The position numbers were made by a program, and so were the translations under genes. Positions 1 through 8,789 of a stretch of DNA of 64,000 nucleotides are shown here, piece by piece. The DNA is taken from positions 1-64,000 of the forward strand of contig WQYQ01000008.1 of the NCBI GenBank assembly GCA_009781175.1, given 5' to 3'. Source of the DNA: Betaproteobacteria bacterium (lineage in GTDB: Bacteria; Pseudomonadota; Gammaproteobacteria; Burkholderiales; Rhodocyclaceae). The stretch's first letter is position 1, and each line of letters starts with the position of its first letter. The notes under the pieces were generated by a model. It had not been told where the DNA came from and made no database searches. It saw only the letters and a list, made by a program, of their open reading frames with translations.

Positions 1-1833
1 ACCCAGATTAACGGCCAGGACATTCTCCCCGGCCAGACGGTGGATGTTGACAACGGCAAGGTCACCCTCAATGCCGACAACACCCTGACCTTCACGCCCG
101 ATCCGGGCTATCACGGCGATGCGTACTTCAACTACACCATCGACGATGGCGTCGACGGCACAGCCACAGCCGGCGTCACCGTCACCGTCGGGCAGTTGCC
201 CGTCGCCGTCGACGATACCGCTCGCGCTCCATACAACAAACCGGTCGATATCCCTGTGCTGGACAACGACAAAGATCCGGACGGCAATGATCTGCACATC
301 ACCCAGGTCGACGACCAACCCATTGCCCCGGGCGAGATGGTCACCCTCAAAGACGGCAGCGGCACCGTGACCCTCAATGACGACGGCACCCTGACCTTCA
401 CGCCTAGCCAGGACTATCATGGCGATGCGCACTTCACCTACACCATCGACGATGGCGTCGACGGCAGTGCCACAGCCGGCGTCACCGTTACCGTCGGGCA
501 GCCGCCCGTCGCTGCCGACACCAGCGCCCGCACCTCATTCGAGCAGTCGACCAATTACATCAATGTGCTGGCTATCGCCAAAGATCCGGATGGCGATCCG
601 CTGCACGTCACCCAGGTCGACGGCCAGGATATTGCCCCGGGCGGGAAGGTCACCCTCACGGACGGCAACGGTACGGTGACCCTCGTTAATGATGGCGTCC
701 ACGACGGCACCTTGGTCTTCACGCCCGCCTCGGGCTACTCCGGCACTGAGATATTCACCTATACCGTCAGCGATGGTATCGACGGCAGCGCAACGGCCAA
801 CGTCACCGTTATCGTTGGACAGAACCCATCGCCCGCCACTATCGCACTAACGGACGCCGACCTGAGCTTGGTGGATGCTTCCGCGGCCTTTGGTCAGACC
901 TCTCCATCCAATGAAGCAGTTACGCCCACATTGACTGTATCGGGTACGACAACCGGTAACGGCTACGAAAATACGGTGATCGCCAACGATGGTCACTCGC
1001 TCCACTTCCAGGTCAGCGCGACGGATTACACGGCTGTGTCGGTCAGCGGTCTGGATACAGGCATGGTGATCAGCGATGGACATGGGCATTCGGTCACAAG
1101 CACGGACAATTCCACGCCTATCGATCTGACCGGCTGGACGCTGGACAGTCTTCAGATCGACAACGCCGGCCCGGATGGTTCTGCAACCTTGGCTTTCACC
1201 GCGACGAATACCGTGAATGGCGAAACGCATGACACCACGAGCTATCTGAACATCGTCACCGCGGACACGCTGCTCAACGGCGCCGTCACGGGTGAAGCAA
1301 GGCTGGAGGCTACGACCGATCACGCTACACTGCTCGTAAGCGGGGACAAGCACGATCACACATTGGTTGGCCACGGCGGCAACGATCACCTGATCGGTGG
1401 CGCCGGTAACGATGTGCTGGTTGGCGGGCCAGGCAATGATGTCATGACGGGCGGACTCGGCAACAACACCTTCGTCTGGCATCTCGGCGATCAAGGAAAG
1501 GCCGGAACTCCGGCCATCGATACGATCACCGACTTCGGCCAGGGCGGTAAACACGATGCGCTCGATCTGCGCGATCTGCTACAGGGAGAAAACCATACCG
1601 GCGGCAACGACGACATTGGCAATCTCACGAGCTATCTGCATGTCGAGCAGCACGGCAATGATGCAGTCATCGATATCAGCTCTTCGGGAGGCTTCTCGCA
1701 GGGCTACAACGCGGGAGCTGTCGATCAGAAAATCGTGTTGCAAGGCGTGGATCTGACGGACGGTGGCAGCCTGCACACCGATACCCAGATTATCCAGAAC
1801 ATGTTGATGAACCAAAAACTGCACACTGACTAA
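1..1833 (+). CDS. C-terminal part of a giant LapA-type RTX adhesin (5' end outside window)
   Basis: The frame is open from base 1, so the gene begins outside the window. About the first 270 visible residues are near-identical tandem repeats of roughly 102 residues (period about 306 bp) of the cadherin/VCBS-like kind, each with a T-I-D-D-G-V-D-G core. A non-repeat beta-rich region follows. Near residues 450-490 come glycine/aspartate RTX nonapeptides ([18 protein letters not shown]), then a DTITDF segment and an acidic tail typical of C-terminal type I secretion signals. The neighbours encode LapD, LapG and a TolC-type channel, so this is most likely the surface adhesin that LapG cleaves near its N-terminus. 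The cleavage and retention region would lie upstream and is not visible. The repeats are similar enough at DNA level to recombine or to mis-assemble. Confidence 0.9.
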   Translation, partial: TQINGQDILPGQTVDVDNGKVTLNADNTLTFTPDPGYHGDAYFNYTIDDGVDGTATAGVTVTVGQLPVAVDDTARAPYNKPVDIPVLDNDKDPDGNDLHITQVDDQPIAPGEMVTLKDGSGTVTLNDDGTLTFTPSQDYHGDAHFTYTIDDGVDGSATAGVTVTVGQPPVAADTSARTSFEQSTNYINVLAIAKDPDGDPLHVTQVDGQDIAPGGKVTLTDGNGTVTLVNDGVHDGTLVFTPASGYSGTEIFTYTVSDGIDGSATANVTVIVGQNPSPATIALTDADLSLVDASAAFGQTSPSNEAVTPTLTVSGTTTGNGYENTVIANDGHSLHFQVSATDYTAVSVSGLDTGMVISDGHGHSVTSTDNSTPIDLTGWTLDSLQIDNAGPDGSATLAFTATNTVNGETHDTTSYLNIVTADTLLNGAVTGEARLEATTDHATLLVSGDKHDHTLVGHGGNDHLIGGAGNDVLVGGPGNDVMTGGLGNNTFVWHLGDQGKAGTPAIDTITDFGQGGKHDALDLRDLLQGENHTGGNDDIGNLTSYLHVEQHGNDAVIDISSSGGFSQGYNAGAVDQKIVLQGVDLTDGGSLHTDTQIIQNMLMNQKLHTD

Positions 1834-1850
1834 CTAAGTCAGCAAAAAGG

Positions 1851-1890
1851 AAAAGCCCGGGTGGCAATGCATCGTCACCCGGGCTTTTTT
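1851..1890 (+). terminator. Rho-independent terminator of the adhesin gene
   Basis: An 11-bp stem (AAGCCCGGGTG with CACCCGGGCTT) and a 12-base loop are followed by a run of six T, about 20 bp after the adhesin stop codon. Confidence 0.9.
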
Positions 1891-1990
1891 AGAGCCTGTT
1901 AGTAAAATCTTGCCTGCGAGGCTATGAGCGGGGCTCATGCGCTACTCGCACTCAGTTGCCACACTCGCGGCAAGATTATGAACAGGTTCC
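1891..1990. repeat. R1 intergenic repeat, shortened copy
   Basis: The outer ends (GAGCCTGTTAGTAAAATCTT and AAGATTATGAACAGGTTCC) are inverted copies of each other. They match the ends of the R1 copies at 7149-7293 and 24023-24167. The centre is shorter and different in this copy, about 100 bp in all. Confidence 0.75.
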
Positions 1991-2011
1991 AAACCTTCCC
2001 GCCCCCACGCC

Positions 2012-2092
2012 GTCATTCTGCGCGAAGTCGCAGAATCCATTTGTCCTCCGATAGTGGATTCTGCGACTGCGCTTCGCTCTGCGCAGAATGAC
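2012..2092. repeat. M2 long-hairpin repeat (~80 bp)
   Basis: It is an imperfect inverted repeat starting GTCATTCTGCGCGAAGTCGC and ending GCGCAGAATGAC, with arms of about 30 bp around a 15-base loop. A nearly identical copy lies at 57347-57427 and a fragment at about 20712-20740. It runs directly into an M3 module on its right. Confidence 0.8.
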
Positions 2093-2212
2093 CACGGGTT
2101 GAGCGTAAGCCTCGCCATTCATGGCGAGGTCAGCAAAACAAACGTTACTGGCGCCGAAGGCGCCTCCAATCTGTGGCGAGGAAGCCCCAACTTTCAAGTT
2201 GGGCTGACTCAC
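2090..2212 (+). repeat. M3 three-hairpin intergenic module, copy A
   Basis: The module begins GACCACGGGTTGAGCG and ends GACTCAC. It contains three short hairpins: CCTCGCCAT/ATGGCGAGG, GGCGCC/GGCGCC and CCCCAACTT/AAGTTGGG. Other copies are at 12549-12672, 29545-29739, 41631-41745 and 53288-53412. Confidence 0.75.
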
Positions 2213-2310
2213 CGCGAGTCGAGTGCAAGTGAGACAAACCTTAGGGCAGCGAAGATACCCCAAACTCGTGGCATTACAGCCTCTCGCGACAAACTCTGAG
2301 CAGGTTCTTA
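2213..2310. repeat. M4 repeat segment ending in an R1 terminus
   Basis: The segment carries GAGTCGAGTGCAAGTGAGAC, then a GGCAGCGAAGATACC stretch, and ends in GAGCAGGTTCTTA. The same succession follows the M2 copy at 57428-57514. Its end lies 4 bp from the lapD stop codon. Together with the three preceding repeats it fills the whole 1891-2314 gap; no gene is seen there. Confidence 0.6.
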
Positions 2311-2314
2311 TACC

Positions 2315-4246
2315 TCAAGGTTTGCGCAAACGTTCCGTTACCACAGGCCCCGTGAGACCGGCCACCCCAAGCTCATTCAGCGTTTCCCATTCGGCTTCGT
2401 TATGTACGCGTTCGGCCAGCACGACAATATCGAGCCCTCCCGCGACATCAACAATCGCCTTGATCAAACGCTGATTACCTGCGTTTTCCTCAATCCCGGC
2501 CACAAAGCTGCCATCAATTTTTAGATAGTCGACGCGCTGGGCATAGAGCCGTGGAATGGCGGAAAAATGACGGCCGAAATGTTCGATACCCAATTTGCAG
2601 CCGTATCGCGAAAGAATTGGCGCGATCGCGGCAAGCCCGGACAAGCCTTGATCGAGCCCGTACTCGGAAACCTCCACCCACAATCTGCCTGCCGCGGCCG
2701 GCGCCGTGGCGAGAAGTTTCTGTACGCCTTCGCGGAATTTGAGATCAAGTAGGGAAATCGGCGAAAGATTGACCGCTATGGAAGCATCCGAATGAGCCAG
2801 ACGCTGCATCGCAAGCTCGATGGCCAGCAAATCAAGATCGGCCGTCATGCCGAGCCGATCCGCCGCCGGCATGAACTGCCCTGCGGTCCAAGGTGCTCCG
2901 TCATCGGGAGCCCGCATCCGCATCATCGCCTCTTCATGCCAAATACTTCCGTCGATATGTGCGACGGGGAAAGTAGCCAACGCAAAACTGCGATTGCGAA
3001 TCGCCCCGGAAAGCAACGCCCGCCATTCATTCTGGGAGCGCGCCGCCAAGGGTGCACCGTGAGCACTCGTAACGGGTTCGGGCTCCTCACCCCGCTCGGC
3101 ACGCATCAATGCCATATCGGCACAGCTTAGCACACTGCCTAATTCATCGCCGCGCGTGAACAACGTAAAGCCGACGAAGCCAACGGGACTGTCTTCAGCC
3201 TGCCCCTGTTGACGCAAGGCTTCCAATGCGCGAGCTATCGCCGCAGCATGTCGGCGTACCCACTCCGGCTCCGCCCCCGGCATCAACCAGGCAAAATCGG
3301 ATCCGTTCAAACGCGCAATGAAATGATCGCTTTCTTCCGCCGCGGCATGACACAAAATGTCGGCGGTCGCTTTAATCAGCGCATCGGTACGTTCGCGTCC
3401 CAGGTGGCGGTTGATTTGCCCCAGATTCGCCAAACGCACCAAGGCAAGCGCTCCATTTGGCGCCGCGGATTCGTCTCCCAGCTCATCACGCAAACGACCG
3501 ACGAAGAAACCTCGGTTGGGCAACTGCGTTAAAGCATCGCGATTCGCTTCCGTGCGCAACTCTTCGATACGATTCGCCTGCTCGGAGAACATCGTCCGAA
3601 CCTGCTCGACCATTAAATTCAGCGCTCGAACGGCAACCCGCAACTCAATCACACGTGGCTCTTCAACGGTGATGAAGCGCCGCGCTCCAATTGCATTGGC
3701 TTGCTGCACCATTTGATCGATCGGCCGGCGCAACCAGCGCATGACGAAATTCATCGCCAGCCCCCACAACACAGCCAACACAATCATCAGACCAAGAAGC
3801 TGAAGCGTGCCTCGCCACAAAGCGTCATAGGCAAAACGCTTATGCGCGACAACGGTTACGCTGCCACTCTGACTCCAACCGTGCGATACGAATGCAGTTC
3901 CTGGCCGTGCGCTAAGATTTGCCAAATGTGCAAACCAGGCAGGAGCTGCGCTCGGAGGCGCATCGCTACGACGCTCTATGACAATTTTGCCGGCTTGGTC
4001 CATATAACGGACCAATTCAAAATGACCAGAATCGAATAGTGCCGTCACCATCAATTCAACGGTCGTGTCATCCGATGGGTGTTGCGACATCGAAAGCGCA
4101 AGCGCCGCTGCCGCGTCGGAACCTTGAGCAAGCAGTTGCTGTTCGAGATAACTACGTGCGGTATACAGACTGACACCAATACTACCGAGGAGCGCTATCA
4201 GACTCGCAACGATAACCGTGATCCATAATTGACGCAGGAGCGACAT
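2315..4246 (-). CDS. lapD: LapD-type c-di-GMP receptor (HAMP, degenerate GGDEF, EAL)
   Basis: The 643-residue inner-membrane protein has a TM segment near residues 8-28 and a periplasmic output domain of about 120 residues. A second TM near 147-167, a HAMP linker, a GGDEF-like domain (about 236-395) and a C-terminal EAL domain follow. The GGDEF signature reads NGSDF and the EAL signature reads EEAMMR, so neither enzyme activity is expected. This fits LapD, which binds c-di-GMP in its EAL domain and sequesters LapG. The gene starts 13 bp after lapG and is surely cotranscribed with it. With the adhesin and channel next door, it should control adhesin retention at the cell surface. Confidence 0.9.
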   Translation of the reverse strand: MSLLRQLWITVIVASLIALLGSIGVSLYTARSYLEQQLLAQGSDAAAALALSMSQHPSDDTTVELMVTALFDSGHFELVRYMDQAGKIVIERRSDAPPSAAPAWFAHLANLSARPGTAFVSHGWSQSGSVTVVAHKRFAYDALWRGTLQLLGLMIVLAVLWGLAMNFVMRWLRRPIDQMVQQANAIGARRFITVEEPRVIELRVAVRALNLMVEQVRTMFSEQANRIEELRTEANRDALTQLPNRGFFVGRLRDELGDESAAPNGALALVRLANLGQINRHLGRERTDALIKATADILCHAAAEESDHFIARLNGSDFAWLMPGAEPEWVRRHAAAIARALEALRQQGQAEDSPVGFVGFTLFTRGDELGSVLSCADMALMRAERGEEPEPVTSAHGAPLAARSQNEWRALLSGAIRNRSFALATFPVAHIDGSIWHEEAMMRMRAPDDGAPWTAGQFMPAADRLGMTADLDLLAIELAMQRLAHSDASIAVNLSPISLLDLKFREGVQKLLATAPAAAGRLWVEVSEYGLDQGLSGLAAIAPILSRYGCKLGIEHFGRHFSAIPRLYAQRVDYLKIDGSFVAGIEENAGNQRLIKAIVDVAGGLDIVVLAERVHNEAEWETLNELGVAGLTGPVVTERLRKP

Positions 4247-4259
4247 GCAGCATTCCTTT

Positions 4260-4985
4260 TTATTGCGGAAGATACCCCTCGGCTCTCATTCTGATGAGTA
4301 AATCTTTCCAACGCGTAATTCGTTCAATGGAACTCACCGCTCCACCGGCATAGACCCCTTCGTTATTGAAGCTGAAAACCGGGGTCAAATCAGGACGCTG
4401 CTGCGCAGGACGGATTTCTCCAATCAGATTGTCTAAAACCAAGGGTTGAGCATCTGGCGTTGTGTAATACCCCAACACCATATGCGCTTGGGAAATACTA
4501 CTCGATGCACCACCGATTTGGGCACGAACATAAATCAGACGTAGCTTGCGTGGATCGACTCCTAATTCACGCAGGCTGAAAAATTTAGCTATTACGTAAT
4601 CCTCGCAATCGCCCGCCCCAGCCCCCAATACTTCAAGCGGCGTCGCCCAATAATCGTCCAGCCCCCAAACCTCGAGATCACTCGCGAACCGAATCCGACG
4701 ATTGAAATAGTCATTGATCTGTTTTAGTTGGTCACTTTCGCTACGCCCGCCCAGAGTGCTCATCAGCTGCCGCCAATCCCGCACCGCGGCTTGCCCGCGC
4801 GCGCCAAAACGTTTTCCAACGCTCGCCAGCATCTGTGCTTCATCGACAGCCCCTAATACCCATGGCTGTAAACTAAAAAACAACAGCCCTACCACCCCTC
4901 GCGACAAAAAAGTTCTGCGAGACAAGCCAGTAGTACAAAATTCAGAAGGTATGCGAACAGACGGTTTCAAAGAAGGGATTTCCAC
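4260..4985 (-). CDS. lapG: LapG-type periplasmic cysteine protease
   Basis: The 241-residue protein is a bacterial transglutaminase-like cysteine peptidase (BTLCP family). The catalytic triad is visible as C127 (GAGDCEDY), H168 (QAHMVL) and D185 (VLDNL). LapG clips the N-terminal anchor of LapA-type adhesins when LapD no longer holds it at low c-di-GMP. The N-terminus contains LSRRTFLSRG followed by a hydrophobic stretch and an LGA site, so the signal peptide looks like a twin-arginine one rather than a plain Sec signal. It is the first gene of a lapG-lapD operon and is divergent from the outer-membrane channel gene. A start internal to the first 20 residues is possible, but it must keep the SRR motif. 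Confidence 0.92.
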   Translation of the reverse strand: MEIPSLKPSVRIPSEFCTTGLSRRTFLSRGVVGLLFFSLQPWVLGAVDEAQMLASVGKRFGARGQAAVRDWRQLMSTLGGRSESDQLKQINDYFNRRIRFASDLEVWGLDDYWATPLEVLGAGAGDCEDYVIAKFFSLRELGVDPRKLRLIYVRAQIGGASSSISQAHMVLGYYTTPDAQPLVLDNLIGEIRPAQQRPDLTPVFSFNNEGVYAGGAVSSIERITRWKDLLIRMRAEGYLPQ

Positions 4986-5215
4986 CTTTAAGGCACTATG
5001 GCGTAAAGACGCAGACGCAAATTGCCAGAGTCAACCTCATTTATCGATCAAAAATCCAAGACGCCGTTTAGAATATAGGCCAACATGCGTGAAGCCTCAC
5101 ACACCCCAAAAGGAAAATATTGCCAATCTTTCTGGTACAGGAATAATAAGGTTAGTAATAAACCAGGCACCGCCAAATAGAGTTTCAGGCGGATGGCAGC
5201 CTTCAAGGAAGAGAT
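4986..5215. promoter_or_regulatory. Divergent promoter region between lapG and the TolC-OmpA gene
   Basis: This 230-bp AT-richer spacer separates two divergent operons. A ribosome binding site AAGGAAG lies 5 bp before the rightward ATG. I could not place convincing -10/-35 boxes. Confidence 0.45.
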
Positions 5216-7072
5216 ATGAGAAATGATCTGAAAAAACTGGTATGCGTCGTAGCGCTTACGCTACCGGGTGCTCAAGCTTTTGCAGTCGACAACACGGTTC
5301 AGCAGGCCGTCGAAAAAGCCATCATGCAAAACCCGGAAGTCATGGCGCGTTATCACACGATGCGCGCGGCTGAGAACGAACAAAGCGCGGCCCGCGGCAA
5401 TTGGCTGCCAAAAGTTGATGCGCAAGCGGCGTATGGCAGTGAGCGTGAAGACTATCCGCCCGCTGCTGCCTACAGCTCGAATGGAAGCTGGTTCAATCAT
5501 CCCAGTGCATCAATCACCCTGCGCCAGATTCTCTTCGACGGTTTTGCAACCTCTAACGAGGTCAACCGTTTGGGTTACGCCAAGCTTTCCAGTTACTACG
5601 ATCTGCTCAGCACGTCGGATGACATCGCGCTCGCGGCGAGCCAAGCCTATGCCGATATATTGCGCTATCGACGCCTTGTCGAATTAGCAAGCGACAACTG
5701 GGCGACCCATAAAGAAGTATTCGGCCAAATTGAAGACCGCGTCAAAGCGGGCGTCGGCCGTCGTGCCGACCTCGAACAAGCCGCGGGCCGTCTCGCACTG
5801 GCACAATCGAATTGGCTGACAGAGACCTCCAACCTGCATGATGTCATCCAACGCTATAAGCGACTTGTCGGCGAGATCCCTCCGGACAGCCTGGCAGATC
5901 TACCTGAAGTCGAGGTTCCGCTGCCCAAGGGAAATCCCTTACCAGGCATCGTTTCTGCCAATCCGGCCTTCCGTTCAACCGTTGCAGGTCTGCGTAGCGC
6001 ACGTTCGGCAACGGATGTCCGGCGTGCCAACATGATGCCGAATGTGGAACTTCAGCTCGGGCAAAGCTGGGATCGCAACCGCTATGGCATTTCCGGCAAT
6101 TACAACGACAGCTCAGCGCGTGTCGTGCTCAACTACAACCTCTTCAATGGCGGTTCTGACTCGGCCCGAATCCGTCAGGCCAATGAGATGTATTACGCAG
6201 CCGTCGATCTGCGCGACAAAACCTGCCGTGACGTCACTCAAACCGCAACGATTGCATTGAATGATCTGAAAGCGCTCACAGAGCAGCAGCAGTACCTGGA
6301 TCAGCACGCCCTGTCGACCGCCAAAGTACGCGATGCATACCGTCAGCAGTTCGATATCGGCCAGCGCACACTGCTTGACTTGCTCGACACCGAAAACGAG
6401 CTTTTCGAAGCGCGCCGCGCGGCAGTGGCCAATCGGTATAACCGTGAAGTCGCGAAATATCGTGTTCTGGCCGCTTCTCATGGCCTTTTGCCCGCACTCC
6501 AACTTGCGCCGATGGCGAAAGAAGCCCCGCCAGAGGACAGTAAAGAAGGTCCAGCGGAAGACGAAGCCGCGAACTGTGCCGATCAAGTTTATGTCACGCC
6601 ACCGCTCGATACCGCTGGCGCAATGAAGGATCGGCCCGCACGCATGCCGCTAGCAGCAACCCCTGCCGCCCCAGCCGCCGCTCCGGCGATGAGCTTCAAG
6701 GCACAAACGGATACTCTGTTCGCTTACGGCCAGGCACAAATCCATCCTAGTGCCGCCGGAGAGCTCAGCAGGTTCGTCAGCGAAGCCGCCAACTTTACGA
6801 TTGAGTCCGTCACCGTCGTCGGCCATACCGACCGCATAGGTTCGGCGGAATTCAACCAACGTCTGTCGGAACAGCGTGCCGCAGCCGTGCGCGATTACCT
6901 CATCAGCCGCGGCATGGATGGCAGCAAAATTCGCGTCGAAGGCAAAGGCGCCTCACAGCCAATCAGCCAGTGCCCGCGCCAAGATCCAGAGAACCGCACC
7001 AATACGAAACTTGTTGAGTGCTTGAAGGCCGATCGCCGCGTCGAAATCAACTTGCAAGGCACCAAACACTAA
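5216..7072 (+). CDS. TolC-family type I secretion outer-membrane channel fused to a C-terminal OmpA domain (LapE-like)
   Basis: The 618-residue protein opens with a signal peptide (cleavage likely after GAQAFA). Residues about 24-430 form the two outer-membrane efflux repeats of the TolC/AggA/LapE family. After a Pro/Ala/Glu-rich linker, residues about 490-618 form an OmpA-like peptidoglycan-binding domain, recognisable by VVGHTDRIGSAEFNQRLSEQ with the Asp and Arg that bind diaminopimelate. It should be the outer-membrane pore for the adhesin ending at 1833, tethered to peptidoglycan by its own OmpA domain. The inner-membrane ABC and membrane-fusion partners are not in the window. Start: ATG preceded by AAGGAAG. 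Confidence 0.88.
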   Translation: MRNDLKKLVCVVALTLPGAQAFAVDNTVQQAVEKAIMQNPEVMARYHTMRAAENEQSAARGNWLPKVDAQAAYGSEREDYPPAAAYSSNGSWFNHPSASITLRQILFDGFATSNEVNRLGYAKLSSYYDLLSTSDDIALAASQAYADILRYRRLVELASDNWATHKEVFGQIEDRVKAGVGRRADLEQAAGRLALAQSNWLTETSNLHDVIQRYKRLVGEIPPDSLADLPEVEVPLPKGNPLPGIVSANPAFRSTVAGLRSARSATDVRRANMMPNVELQLGQSWDRNRYGISGNYNDSSARVVLNYNLFNGGSDSARIRQANEMYYAAVDLRDKTCRDVTQTATIALNDLKALTEQQQYLDQHALSTAKVRDAYRQQFDIGQRTLLDLLDTENELFEARRAAVANRYNREVAKYRVLAASHGLLPALQLAPMAKEAPPEDSKEGPAEDEAANCADQVYVTPPLDTAGAMKDRPARMPLAATPAAPAAAPAMSFKAQTDTLFAYGQAQIHPSAAGELSRFVSEAANFTIESVTVVGHTDRIGSAEFNQRLSEQRAAAVRDYLISRGMDGSKIRVEGKGASQPISQCPRQDPENRTNTKLVECLKADRRVEINLQGTKH

Positions 7073-7096
7073 GTCAGTCTCGTTCCCCAAATAAAA

Positions 7097-7127
7097 AACC
7101 CGCCGAAATACTCGGCGGGTTTTTTTA
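7097..7127 (+). terminator. Rho-independent terminator of the TolC-OmpA gene
   Basis: A 10-bp stem AACCCGCCGA/TCGGCGGGTT with a 5-base loop is followed by a run of seven T, 25 bp after the stop codon. Confidence 0.92.
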
Positions 7128-7148
7128 TTGGGTGCTACGAAACCGCTT

Positions 7149-7293
7149 AGAACCTATTCAAAATCTGTCACGAGAGGCTGGCAGCGGGGCGAAGAGCAGC
7201 TCAGGAACCGGAGTTTATGAGTGATAAATGAGGATTCCGAGCAGCGCATGAGCTCCGATCACAGCCTCGCAGTAAGATTATGAACAGGTTCTT
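7149..7293. repeat. R1 intergenic repeat, full copy
   Basis: The element is about 145 bp with inverted ends (AGAACCTATTCAAAATCTGT and GATTATGAACAGGTTCTT). It is about 85-90% identical by eye to the copy at 24023-24167. Its right end supplies two bases of the TAA stop codon of the leftward Rieske gene. It has no coding capacity. Confidence 0.8.
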
Positions 7294-8404
7294 AAGGCAA
7301 ATGCCCCGCCATGATCCGGCGATAGAACTCATGGAAGTGCTGCATGCCATCTTCCATTGGGCTTTGGTAAGGACCGACCTCGTTACGCCCCTCGCGCAGC
7401 AAAGCAAGTCGCCCCCGATCCATGCGCTCGCCGATCTCATCGTCCTCGATGCAGGTTTCCATATAAGCAGCCTGCTCGGCCTGAACGAATTCGGGCTCGA
7501 AGGCGGCAATCTCTTCGGGGTAATAGAACTCGACGACATTCGTCGTCTGATGCACCGAACGCGGAATCAAGCTGCTCACAACGAGCACATGCGGATACCA
7601 CTCGACCATCACATTCGGGTAATACGTCAGCCAAATCGCGCCATGCCGCGGCAGTTGGCCATTGTAAAAATCGAGTACGACCTTCTGCCATTTCGCATAA
7701 ACCGCAGAGCCCGCCTTCTGAAGATTGGTAATGCCGACACGCTGGACGGAATACCATTCGCCAAACTGCCAGGTCAAATCGTCGCAGGTGACGAAATTCC
7801 CCAGCCCCGGGTGGAAAGGCGCCACATGGTAATCCTCAAGGTAAACCTCGATGAAGGTTTTCCAGTTGTAGTTGCATTCGTGAACTTCAAGGTGGCCGAG
7901 CACATAACCTGAAAAATCAATCTGTTCAGCCAAATGCATGCCTGCCAAATCCGCATTGGCCGAACGTGGTCCTTTGAACAAAAGCCCTTTCCACGACTCA
8001 AGCTTTGCCCTATCCAAACGCATGCAGGGCTGTTCCGAAAAATGCGGCGCGCCGATCAATTGTCCTTGCGCATCGTAGGTCCAGCGATGAATCGGACAGA
8101 CGATATTGTCCGCTTTACCCGTTCCCTGGAGCATGACGGCCTGTCGGTGGCGGCAAATATTCGACATCGACCAACAGGCGCGATCCTCATCGCGCACGAT
8201 CAAACGCGCATGATCCAGCCATTCCGTCGAGCGGTAATCGAGCGCTTCGGGAACCATCAACTCATGACCGACATACCCCGACCCGGCATCGAAGATGAGT
8301 TGTTTCTCCCATGCGAAAACTTCTTCATCAAAATACCAAGTAACAGGCAACTGCGAAGCTGCCGGAGCAAGTCGATTTCGAGTTGTGATATCCGACATCA
8401 CCAC
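7292..8404 (-). CDS. Rieske non-haem iron oxygenase, alpha-subunit type
   Basis: The 370-residue protein has an N-terminal Rieske [2Fe-2S] domain with ligands C84/H86 (CRHR) and C103/H106 (CPIH). A catalytic domain with the mononuclear iron motif EDYHVAPFH (D191, H193, H198) follows. The family hydroxylates or demethylates aromatic and related substrates with electrons from a separate reductase. No beta subunit, ferredoxin or reductase gene is adjacent, so the substrate cannot be named. A Rieske gene beside xseB-ispA-dxs is a recurrent order in betaproteobacteria as I recall it, which suggests a housekeeping role rather than a catabolic one. The start may be the second Met (MSDITTR). The stop codon overlaps the end of an R1 repeat. 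Confidence 0.85.
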   Translation of the reverse strand: MVMSDITTRNRLAPAASQLPVTWYFDEEVFAWEKQLIFDAGSGYVGHELMVPEALDYRSTEWLDHARLIVRDEDRACWSMSNICRHRQAVMLQGTGKADNIVCPIHRWTYDAQGQLIGAPHFSEQPCMRLDRAKLESWKGLLFKGPRSANADLAGMHLAEQIDFSGYVLGHLEVHECNYNWKTFIEVYLEDYHVAPFHPGLGNFVTCDDLTWQFGEWYSVQRVGITNLQKAGSAVYAKWQKVVLDFYNGQLPRHGAIWLTYYPNVMVEWYPHVLVVSSLIPRSVHQTTNVVEFYYPEEIAAFEPEFVQAEQAAYMETCIEDDEIGERMDRGRLALLREGRNEVGPYQSPMEDGMQHFHEFYRRIMAGHLP

Positions 8405-8543
8405 CCCTCCTCCATAACCAGGGAAAAGCCAGGTGAAAAGTATTAAAGTATAATAAAAACAAAAACCTACGGGAAGCCTGCCCTATCGGGCATGATACCT
8501 CCGCCGCCCAATTAAGAATGGCACACAGCCACCCACCGTTTCC

Positions 8544-8789
8544 ATGTCCAAAACCAGTGATAAACCCAAATCGTTCGAATCCGCCATCGCCGAACTCGAA
8601 GCCATTGTCGGCGCCATGGAATCGCCTGATTTACCGCTCGAACAGGCTATCGCGCAATATGAGCGCGGAATCAAACTTCTGCGCTTCTGTGAAGAGACGC
8701 TCGGCGATGCCGAACGTAAAATTCAGATCCTTGAAAACAATCAATTAAAACCCTTCAAAGAGACATTTGGCGAGACCCCGGAAACATGA
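8544..8789 (+). CDS. xseB: Exodeoxyribonuclease VII small subunit
   Basis: The 81-residue helical protein carries the XseB signature (FESAIAELEAIVGAME ... LPLEQAIAQYERGIKLL). With XseA it forms exonuclease VII, which degrades single-stranded DNA. Its stop overlaps the ispA start by 4 bp (ATGA), so the two are translationally coupled, an order common in proteobacteria. No strong Shine-Dalgarno sequence is seen in front of this ATG. Confidence 0.93.
   Translation: MSKTSDKPKSFESAIAELEAIVGAMESPDLPLEQAIAQYERGIKLLRFCEETLGDAERKIQILENNQLKPFKETFGETPET

Noticed and set aside
847-1554. Long minus-strand frame inside the adhesin gene
   Set aside because: It is antisense to a clear RTX adhesin frame, has no recognisable domain and no start signal.
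1-1833. CRISPR array suggested by regular repeats
   Set aside because: The period is about 306 bp in frame and encodes protein repeats; no short direct repeats with unique spacers occur.
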